Source: Paracoccaceae bacterium
Lineage (GTDB): Bacteria > Pseudomonadota > Alphaproteobacteria > Rhodobacterales > Rhodobacteraceae
DNA: 7,297 nucleotides
Direction of reading: 5' to 3'
Assembly: GCA_018647275.1 (NCBI GenBank)
Contig: JABGTH010000233.1
Coordinates: 1-7,297 of the forward strand
Under the pieces are notes generated by a model, which worked only from the letters and a program-made list of their open reading frames with translations, was not told where the DNA came from and made no database searches. The translations under genes and the position numbers were made by a program. The first letter of the stretch is position 1, and each line of letters opens with the position of its first letter. Shown here piece after piece: positions 1-5,525 of the stretch.

Positions 1-684
1 CGAACAATGGTACTCTGATAAATCTGGCGCAGAGATATGGTAAAGGTATTTACGGGACCTGTGATTTAAGAAGCTGCGCAGATCAACAATTGCTTGTTTG
101 CGACCACCCTTTTGCACGTTGCCAATGGCAACATCGCCGAACATTGAATCGCCTTTGTCAGGCAAAATATCAGACTTGCAAAGGCCAATTGGAGTCAAGA
201 ATTTGGGTTTTGGTCTTATATTTTCAGCCATGCGCGTATTTCTAATTTTGGACCAGTCATCTCGACTGCGCAGCCGACGAACAACCCCGTTGGAGGGAGA
301 CTCGTTCAGCACGATACCTTCATCGAGACACAAATTTTGTACGGCTATGTCTCGCTGATATGACCATAGGTTCCCCGTCTCTTCATGCGCATACAAACCG
401 CTTACACGATGTTCTTGATGAAGCTCTTTGATAACTTCGCAGGCATCGCCAACCCTTACGATAAGGCGCTGGCCCAACTTTTCCAAATCGTCGTTTAAGT
501 CGCAAAGGCAATCGTGAATGAAGTGCCAATGGCGTCGGGATGCAAAGGGCTGTTTCCAATATTCTGGCTCTACGATGTAGAGAGGTATGGTAGGTGCGCC
601 TGAATACGACGCTGCAAGCAAAGGGGCGTGGTCATTGACCCGTAAGTCACGCTTAAACCAAACTATTTGCGCGGCAGGCTTCAT
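1..684 (-). CDS. Photolyase/cryptochrome family protein, N-terminal part (3' end cut by window)
   Basis: The 228 visible residues are the N-terminal part of a DNA photolyase/cryptochrome flavoprotein; the frame is open to base 1. Residues 7-25 contain the family signature VWFKRDLRVNDHAPLL, the first strand and loop of the alpha/beta antenna domain. This domain continues to about residue 130, with IPLYIVEP (33-40), a helix near 51-70 and RLIVRVGD (73-80). After a linker, residues 195-228 enter the helical FAD-binding domain (SRKYLYHISAP, then CS at the edge, where the family normally continues into an LSP motif). FAD and DNA contacts lie outside the window, so photorepair and sensory cryptochrome cannot be separated. 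The ATG at 684 places VWF at the usual distance from the N terminus. The frame is open upstream to about 770 but has no other good start, and the Shine-Dalgarno is weak. It is the last visible gene of the photolyase operon, 53 bases after the TIGR03643 gene. Confidence 0.9.
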   Translation of the reverse strand, partial: MKPAAQIVWFKRDLRVNDHAPLLAASYSGAPTIPLYIVEPEYWKQPFASRRHWHFIHDCLCDLNDDLEKLGQRLIVRVGDACEVIKELHQEHRVSGLYAHEETGNLWSYQRDIAVQNLCLDEGIVLNESPSNGVVRRLRSRDDWSKIRNTRMAENIRPKPKFLTPIGLCKSDILPDKGDSMFGDVAIGNVQKGGRKQAIVDLRSFLNHRSRKYLYHISAPDLSEYHCS

Positions 685-737
685 ACGGGTCGATTCTTTG
701 ATTTTTTCGGTAGTTTCATGATCGCAATCGAAAGTAT

Positions 738-953
738 TTATTTGTACGTTTCTCTTCGATCGCCAAAATCACGGACCCGTTTTCGCCAGGCCTTGTAACT
801 CCCGCTTTTCAGCGTGTCGCGCATCAGTGTCTTTACCTGTTTATCGGTGACCCCGTATTCGGCTCGAATGTTTGCAAAACTGACGTGGTCAGACAACGCC
901 ATTTGTATAATTTCGCTGACGTGTTCTGGGGGCAGTTCATTTTCTTTTCTCAT
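738..953 (-). CDS. TIGR03643/DUF2805 family small protein
   Basis: A 71-residue basic protein of unknown function. I recognise the TIGR03643 (DUF2805) pattern: IIQMALSDHVSF (15-26), then a helix-turn-helix-like stretch around YGVTDKQVKTLMR, then SYKAWRKRVRDFGDRR with conserved Trp and Arg and a C-terminal YK. The family is about 80-90 residues long, known mostly from marine bacteria and often near photolyase genes (from memory). The HTH-like segment and basic tail suggest nucleic-acid binding, but this is inference. I chose the ATG at 953 because homologues begin close to this point; a GGGG lies only three bases upstream, an unusually short spacing. A GTG at 977 would add eight residues but has no visible Shine-Dalgarno. 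The gene sits between two photolyase-superfamily genes, 38 bases after the upstream stop. Confidence 0.88.
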   Translation of the reverse strand: MRKENELPPEHVSEIIQMALSDHVSFANIRAEYGVTDKQVKTLMRDTLKSGSYKAWRKRVRDFGDRRETYK

Positions 954-991
954 GGACCCCAGGTAGTGGAAGGTCACCGAAAGGCAAGTTT

Positions 992-2236
992 CTATCGGTT
1001 TAAAAACCCAAGATCGTTCAAAATACTCGGGATCTTCTTTTTAAGTTTGAAGAAACCCTTGGTGGCGTGTGGCCATGTAAGAGTGTCGTAAGCTTGTTGG
1101 TGTTGGTGGAGACGAATACCAGCTTTTGCCAAATCTGTTTTTGCCATATCCAAGTTTGTTGCAACGGGACCAACGGCTGCCATCGGTGTAATAATTTGAT
1201 TTACACCCGCCGTTTGTGCCGCTTCGATAAGGGCCGCGCTCCAATCTTGGGTACACTTCAAGGCTGCAGTCTTGTCGACAGATCGCGCAATCGCATCGCC
1301 AACTGCACCCCGCTCAAAAGCGAGGACTATTTCGCTTTGTTTGAAATGGTGAATAGGTAGTAAACCCAATACTCCGACTGGTGTACGCGAGGTGAAGGGT
1401 TTTGGCCGGCAATCTTGTGGTGTGATCAACTGCAAATAGTCGCCTTGCGGCAATGGCTGTGGGAGTGGCAGCGGAACCACTGGGTGATCGATGTCCTCAA
1501 TCAAAGGTTTAGAAGTCATCGCCAACTGCCCGGTTGGCTCAAATCGCCCTCCAGTGAACTGTGCAATGTTAGAAGCGCGGGCCAAATAGGTTTTACCCTT
1601 TGTGTGCAACCCACCGACCCATCGCCAACTTAAGGTATTTGCCGCTGAATCCCCATCAATAAGATGGCGCAAGAAAAAGTCGGCACCCAATTCCCAAGGC
1701 AATCGCAATGTAAATATCCATATCGAGGCAAACCACATACGCGCATGGTTATGCAGATAACCTGTTGACTTCAATTCGGCACACCAATGATCAAAACAAT
1801 CTATGCCTGTGCGCCCCTCGATAGCTTCATCAAAATCAGCCCTGTGGAATTTGTTGCGCTGCAATGACTCATACGCACCCTTAAGACCGCTTTGGTAGCT
1901 GAGCCAAACACTTGGGTGTTGTTGCATCCACCCTTTGAAGTAACTGCGCCAAAAAATCTCTTGAACAAAGCTCAGCGACGCCGAGAGACTGTGTTGCGCT
2001 AGGACTTGCGTTAAAACTTCTTCTTCACTGATCAATCTATGTTTGATCCATGGCGACAGTACTGAAACCGAACTGCGATTGCCCGAGCCAAAATCATAGT
2101 TTCGCTGACCAGCATAATGGGCTCCAGTGCGGTCGACGAATTTTTTTAAACGCTCATGCCCAGCACACCGAGTCGGTACGAATGCGACCGTTTCGGAGTG
2201 TTCTCGAGCGTTCGAGGCTAAGTCTCTATCAGTCAT
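992..2236 (-). CDS. Cryptochrome/photolyase FAD-binding domain protein lacking the N-terminal antenna domain
   Basis: A 414-residue flavoprotein homologue. Residues 20-232 match the helical FAD-binding domain of photolyases and cryptochromes: SVLSPWIKHRLIS (58-70), FVQEIFWRSYFKGW (90-103), TGYLHNHARMWFASIW (158-173), then DGDSAANTLSWRWVGGLHTKGK (194-215). D194, D196 and N200 align with the FAD-contacting Asp-Gly-Asp and Asn of E. coli photolyase. The usual N-terminal alpha/beta domain is absent; only about 20 residues precede the FAD domain. Instead, about 145 residues follow a proline-rich linker (252-264: VVPLPLPQPLPQG). This tail has strand-helix alternation (VGVLGLLP, EIVLAF, NQIITP, GIRLHQHQ) and ends in TWPHATKGFFKLKKKIP, and may be a relocated or remnant antenna domain (inference). 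Its ATG overlaps the DUF2256 stop as ATGA, so translation is probably coupled. Repair activity is unproven; FAD binding is likely. Confidence 0.88.
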   Translation of the reverse strand: MTDRDLASNAREHSETVAFVPTRCAGHERLKKFVDRTGAHYAGQRNYDFGSGNRSSVSVLSPWIKHRLISEEEVLTQVLAQHSLSASLSFVQEIFWRSYFKGWMQQHPSVWLSYQSGLKGAYESLQRNKFHRADFDEAIEGRTGIDCFDHWCAELKSTGYLHNHARMWFASIWIFTLRLPWELGADFFLRHLIDGDSAANTLSWRWVGGLHTKGKTYLARASNIAQFTGGRFEPTGQLAMTSKPLIEDIDHPVVPLPLPQPLPQGDYLQLITPQDCRPKPFTSRTPVGVLGLLPIHHFKQSEIVLAFERGAVGDAIARSVDKTAALKCTQDWSAALIEAAQTAGVNQIITPMAAVGPVATNLDMAKTDLAKAGIRLHQHQQAYDTLTWPHATKGFFKLKKKIPSILNDLGFLNR

Positions 2237-2403
2237 GACTTGGGTGCTTCTATGTTTTCACTCGCAGTTTTTAAATTGCGGGAACGCCTGCAGCGCTCCG
2301 AGCAATAGCGCACTTCGCTCCAAACTTTTGCCCATTTTTTGCGCCAGGTGAATGGTCTTTCACATGTAGCGCATGTCTTAATAGGTAGCTCAGATTTTTT
2401 CAT
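2233..2403 (-). CDS. DUF2256 domain CxxC/CxxxC mini-protein
   Basis: A 56-residue protein matching DUF2256. It reads KTCATCERPFTWRKKWAK, followed by VWSEVRYCSERCRRSR. The CxxC and CxxxC pairs are spaced like a small zinc finger or treble clef, and the flanks are rich in Arg, Lys and Trp, which would suit nucleic-acid contact; metal binding is inferred. The family is uncharacterised and commonly sits next to FeS-type photolyase genes, as here. Three ATGs are possible: 2418, 2409 and 2403. I chose 2403 (MKKSELP) because family members usually start within about ten residues of the first Cys pair; no strong Shine-Dalgarno decides it. Any of these starts lies inside the end of the upstream photolyase gene (14-29 base overlap), and the stop overlaps the next ATG, so the three genes appear translationally coupled. 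Confidence 0.9.
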   Translation of the reverse strand: MKKSELPIKTCATCERPFTWRKKWAKVWSEVRYCSERCRRSRNLKTASENIEAPKS

Positions 2404-3925
2404 CGGCATCCATCGCATTCAAGAAACGCCGACTATCCTCTTGGATAGCATCGCGTTTCTCATCACTCATGCGGTCCAAGCTTTTGTACATAAATCCCAT
2501 ACGTGGATTTCCACGTAGCTTGCCATCATTGCGGCCTATGAAGTCCCAATACAAATAATTGAATGGGCAAGCATTTGGTCCGTTTTTAACCGATACTTTG
2601 TATTTGCACGATCCACAGTAGTTCGACATTTTATTGATATATGCACCGCTGGCAGCATAGGGTTTTGACGCCAATAGCCCACCATCCGCAAACAAAACCA
2701 TCCCCGTGACATTGGGCAACTCGACCCATTCATAGGCATCTGCATAAACCAACAAATACCAGTTATTGACCTCATCAGGGGCGATGCCTGCGAGCAATGC
2801 AAAATTTCCCAATACCATTAGTCTTTGGATGTGGTGAGCATAGGCGTTCTGCTTCGTCTCAGTGATGCATTGGCGCATGCAATTCATCTGGGTGTCAGCT
2901 GTCCAATAAAAATCAGGGAGTTGACGTCTAGCCTCAAGAAAATTTGCAGATTTATAGTCAGGCATTTTTAACCAATAGATGCCCCGCACATATTCACGCC
3001 ATCCCAGGACTTGTCTAATGAACCCTTCGACCGCGTTTAAAGGCGCAACACCTTTGTGATAAGCGGCTTCGGCACGTTCAATACACTCAAGAGGGTTTAA
3101 CAGCCCGCAATTAAGATAGAACCCGATATGGCTATGGTACATCCATGGTTCATTCTGGACCATTGCGTCTTGATAATCGCCAAACAATCTTAATCGTTTG
3201 GCGATAAATTGATCCAATGCGGCTAACGCTTGATCTCGCGAGATGGCAAAGTGAAAGGGCAATAGATCACCAAAGTGATCCGGAAAGTGGTGCTCGACAA
3301 GCGCCAAAACCTCTTGCGTGATTTCATCATGTTGCGCGCAGAATGTATCCGGTACAACTAACCCCGAACTGGGTGGTTTGCGATTTTCAGCGTCGTAATT
3401 CCATTGACCACCAATGGGGCCATCCTGATCCATTAATATTGAATATTTACGTCGCATTTCGCGGTAAAAATATTCCATTCGCAGCTGTTTACGGCCCTCA
3501 GCCCAACTAGAAAACTCATTGGGCGAACACAGAAAACGGTCATCTTCTTTGATCGTGACAGGCAGATTAAGCTCTAGTGACCAGCCCGCCATTTCTGTTT
3601 GCAATCTGTGCTCTGCGGGCGCGGTTACCACGATTTCAGTAATCGGTTCCTGCGTGATGATACGTCCCACTTCACCAATCAACGACCCCGTGTTGTTTTG
3701 GTCGTCATATTGAACATAACGAACATCGTATCCGTCGTCAGAAAGTCCTTTCGCAAAATGACGCATTGCAGAAAAAACGAAAGCGATCTTTTTCTTATGA
3801 TGTTTCACATAAGTTGCTTCGCTGCGAACCTCACACATCAAAACGACGTCAGTTTGCGTGTGATGATCCGCAAGACTGGATAGGCTTGGGCTTAACTGAT
3901 CCCCAAGTATCAAGCACAATTTCAT
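2390..3925 (-). CDS. phrB: FeS-BCP family (6-4) photolyase/cryptochrome, CryB/PhrB-like
   Basis: A 511-residue iron-sulfur bacterial cryptochrome/photolyase. Relatives are Agrobacterium PhrB, a (6-4) photolyase of about 507 residues, and Rhodobacter CryB; they carry FAD, a [4Fe-4S] cluster and a ribityl-lumazine antenna. The start is typical (MKLCLILGDQLS), followed by TYVKHHKKKIAFVFSAMRHF (38-57). The four cluster cysteines are present: C349, then C437 and C440 in YCGSC, and C453 in ACPF, each one residue off the PhrB numbers. H364/H365 in AYAHHIQRLM match the active-site His region. W341, W389 and Y390 align with the PhrB electron-transfer residues W342, W390 and Y391 as I remember them. 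I chose the ATG at 3925 (GGA seven bases upstream) over an in-frame TTG at 3937. It is the first gene of the photolyase operon. Light-driven repair of UV photoproducts is expected; a sensory role as for CryB is possible. Confidence 0.93.
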   Translation of the reverse strand: MKLCLILGDQLSPSLSSLADHHTQTDVVLMCEVRSEATYVKHHKKKIAFVFSAMRHFAKGLSDDGYDVRYVQYDDQNNTGSLIGEVGRIITQEPITEIVVTAPAEHRLQTEMAGWSLELNLPVTIKEDDRFLCSPNEFSSWAEGRKQLRMEYFYREMRRKYSILMDQDGPIGGQWNYDAENRKPPSSGLVVPDTFCAQHDEITQEVLALVEHHFPDHFGDLLPFHFAISRDQALAALDQFIAKRLRLFGDYQDAMVQNEPWMYHSHIGFYLNCGLLNPLECIERAEAAYHKGVAPLNAVEGFIRQVLGWREYVRGIYWLKMPDYKSANFLEARRQLPDFYWTADTQMNCMRQCITETKQNAYAHHIQRLMVLGNFALLAGIAPDEVNNWYLLVYADAYEWVELPNVTGMVLFADGGLLASKPYAASGAYINKMSNYCGSCKYKVSVKNGPNACPFNYLYWDFIGRNDGKLRGNPRMGFMYKSLDRMSDEKRDAIQEDSRRFLNAMDADEKI

Positions 3926-4363
3926 TTGCGGTTCCAATCTGTCGGCAAGGGAGTGAGGCGTGGATACTCAATTCCCTGTGTGATGCGATGGTTGTTTTCT
4001 TGAGGTAAGAGCTGGTTCATCAAGGTGCTAAGTCAATAGGATCAGGAACTATTTCACCCAGTTCGCCCAACTTAGAGTGCCTTATTTAGCGCAAAACGAA
4101 CAGAACCTTCGAATATTGAGCCTGATTGCACGGGAGAGGCGGCCGATAGCTGTCGTCCCCCGTCCCTTGGCCATGCTGCGCTGCGGCCCCTCGATAAGCA
4201 TTAGTCGCAGTTCCAAGTCACATCATGTAGCGACAACAAAGATATCTGAGCCTTAACGCATTCGTCGGAGGTGGGGGCGTTAAGCTATCAGGTGTTCAAC
4301 GCCAAAGAGTCACCATTTAGTCGAGGCTGGTTGTCGTGATCCACCTAAGAGGTGTCCGACCAG
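3926..4363. other. 438-base intergenic region with probable promoter and possible decayed sequence
   Basis: No convincing gene lies between the end of the metabolic operon and the start of the photolyase operon. The region must contain the photolyase-operon promoter, but I see no clear -35/-10 pair. The middle (about 4125-4200) is markedly GC-rich compared with its flanks. On the minus strand a 39-codon ORF occupies 4082-4201 (MLIEGPQRSMAKGRG, then TTAIGRLSR and a Cys/Arg-rich end). A second short open segment ends in EIVPDPIDLAP near 4022. Neither has a Shine-Dalgarno or a family I can name. The plus strand is also open across the GC-rich patch, so the openness may simply reflect composition. 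A remnant of a mobile element or gene is possible. Confidence 0.5.
4252..4284. repeat. 8-base perfect inverted repeat in the intergenic region
   Basis: CTTAACGC at 4252-4259 and GCGTTAAG at 4277-4284 form perfect 8-base arms around a 17-base spacer. It could be a dyad operator or a weak hairpin. An 8-base repeat in a region of this size can arise by chance, so its function is uncertain. Confidence 0.3.
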
Positions 4364-4364
4364 C
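4326..4364 (-). terminator. Hairpin just after the MetC-like gene; possible terminator or transcript-end structure
   Basis: GCTGGT at 4326-4331 is complementary to ACCAGC at 4359-4364. Inside this is a second stem, CACCT/AGGTG with a three-base loop (4342-4354), separated from the outer stem by an asymmetric internal loop. On the minus strand the structure starts at the last base of the lyase stop codon. No U-run follows, so it is not a classical intrinsic terminator. It could be an attenuated terminator, an mRNA 3'-end protector, or the end of a mobile-element remnant. Confidence 0.35.
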
Positions 4365-5518
4365 TAAAAATGGGTTTGTAACGCGTTCTTCAGATCACAG
4401 ATCAAGTCGTCTGTATGTTCTAAACCGACATTCAAACGCACCAATCGCCCAGCGTAATCCTGCCCCGGTCTTTCAACATCTGGATACACAATGGCGAGGC
4501 TATTGCCCCCCCCCCAACTCAGCCCAATCTGAAACAATTCCAAGCTATCGATGACTGCTTCAACCTGCGTGGGGGAAACATCATCTGTGAACCAGATAGA
4601 AAAGACGCTTGTTGATCCCGTAAAATCACGCTTCCAGACGTCATGCCCTGGGCAAGAGGCAAGTGCTGGGTGAAACACAGCCTGTATTTTTGGGTGATCA
4701 GCAAGCCAATGCGCCACTTGCAAAGTTGACTTTTCAAGCTGCTCCAACCGCAAAGCCAGTGTTTGCAAACCACGAAGTGCAAGGCTGCAATCATCGGGTG
4801 AAACCGCAAGTCCCAGTTGACGGTAAATTGGCCCCATCTGTTCAAAAGCGGGCGCATCACGAACGGATACCGATCCCAACAACAGGTCGCTATGCCCGCC
4901 CACATATTTGGTCAGTGCTTGAATACTTACATTAACGCCGTGCCCAAAGGCATCGAACATGACGCCAGCGGCATAGGTGTTATCTAACGCCACGGCCACG
5001 TCCTTGTTATGTGCTGCTTTCACAATCGCAGGTACGTCCTGAACTTCCATCGTCACGGACCCTGGGCTTTCGCACCATATCAATGCCGTGTTTGGTCTAA
5101 TGAGATCAGATATTCCTGCCCCAATCATGGGATCGTAGGCTTCAACTTCGATACCCAAGCCACGCAGAATACCTTCGGCCATTTCCTTGTTGGGGCCGTA
5201 GGCCGAATAAGGGACCAAAGCGTGACTGCCAGTTGTACAATATGCAAAATACACCAGTGCGATCGCCGCCTGCCCGCCCGGTACAATTAAGGTGCGATGC
5301 GCCCCTTCAATCTCAGCGATGCGCGCGGCCAATTCGAGCGCTGTTGGTGTTCCATATAACCCATAAGAATAGCCATTTTCGGCTTGATCCCAGCTGTCCT
5401 TCACCGACGATTGATCATCAAAGAGGACGGTTGAGCCACGATATACCGGCGTCGCTAGAGACTTATAGTCCCTGCGCGCACGCGGGTTTGGGTCAAGAAG
5501 TTTCGTACGCCAGTCCAT
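4364..5518 (-). CDS. Cystathionine beta-lyase-like PLP enzyme (MetC type, Cys/Met metabolism family)
   Basis: A 384-residue fold-type I PLP enzyme of the Cys/Met metabolism family, closest to cystathionine beta-lyase, which splits C-S bonds in S-substituted cysteines to a thiol, pyruvate and ammonia. TPVYRGSTVLF (23-33) is the usual N-terminal motif. PGGQAAI (80-86) binds the cofactor phosphate, Y104 is the stacking Tyr region, D179 in ALDNTY binds the PLP nitrogen, and K204 in LTKYVGGHSD is the Schiff-base lysine. SWGGGNSL (334-341) and R361 in RLNVGLEH close the substrate carboxylate site. YGLYGTPT (52-59) has Leu where E. coli MetC has the YGR arginine; I believe this occurs in other proteobacterial MetC-like proteins. 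The gene starts 7 bases after the M20 stop, so it is in the same operon. A ten-G run lies at 4506-4515. Cystathionine may not be the true substrate given the catabolic-looking neighbours. Confidence 0.9.
   Translation of the reverse strand: MDWRTKLLDPNPRARRDYKSLATPVYRGSTVLFDDQSSVKDSWDQAENGYSYGLYGTPTALELAARIAEIEGAHRTLIVPGGQAAIALVYFAYCTTGSHALVPYSAYGPNKEMAEGILRGLGIEVEAYDPMIGAGISDLIRPNTALIWCESPGSVTMEVQDVPAIVKAAHNKDVAVALDNTYAAGVMFDAFGHGVNVSIQALTKYVGGHSDLLLGSVSVRDAPAFEQMGPIYRQLGLAVSPDDCSLALRGLQTLALRLEQLEKSTLQVAHWLADHPKIQAVFHPALASCPGHDVWKRDFTGSTSVFSIWFTDDVSPTQVEAVIDSLELFQIGLSWGGGNSLAIVYPDVERPGQDYAGRLVRLNVGLEHTDDLICDLKNALQTHF
4506..4515 (-). repeat. Ten-base G homopolymer inside the MetC-like gene
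   Basis: Ten consecutive C on the plus strand (ten G on the coding strand) encode part of Trp335 and Gly336-Gly338 of the SWGGGNSL motif. Runs of this length are prone to polymerase slippage and to sequencing error. The present length keeps the frame open. Confidence 0.95.
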
Positions 5519-5525
5519 TTTTAGC

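Noticed and set aside
98..358. Plus-strand ORF of 86 codons
   Set aside because: It lies antisense to the photolyase N-terminal gene, whose protein has clear family motifs; the plus-strand translation resembles no family.
1..2236. One photolyase gene split by a frameshift or insertion into two halves
   Set aside because: The downstream gene already contains its own antenna domain and enters its own FAD domain, while the upstream gene has a complete FAD domain, so the two are paralogues and not fragments of one gene.
3766..4008. Plus-strand ORF reaching into the intergenic region
   Set aside because: Most of it is antisense to the start of the FeS photolyase gene, and the protein has no recognisable motif or Shine-Dalgarno.
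4125..4205. tRNA or structured RNA in the GC-rich intergenic patch
   Set aside because: No T-loop GTTCGA-like motif, acceptor stem or cloverleaf could be found; only short scattered complementarity is present.
4519..4905. Minus-strand 128-codon ORF
   Set aside because: It is an alternative frame inside the MetC-like gene, which has full family motifs in its own frame.
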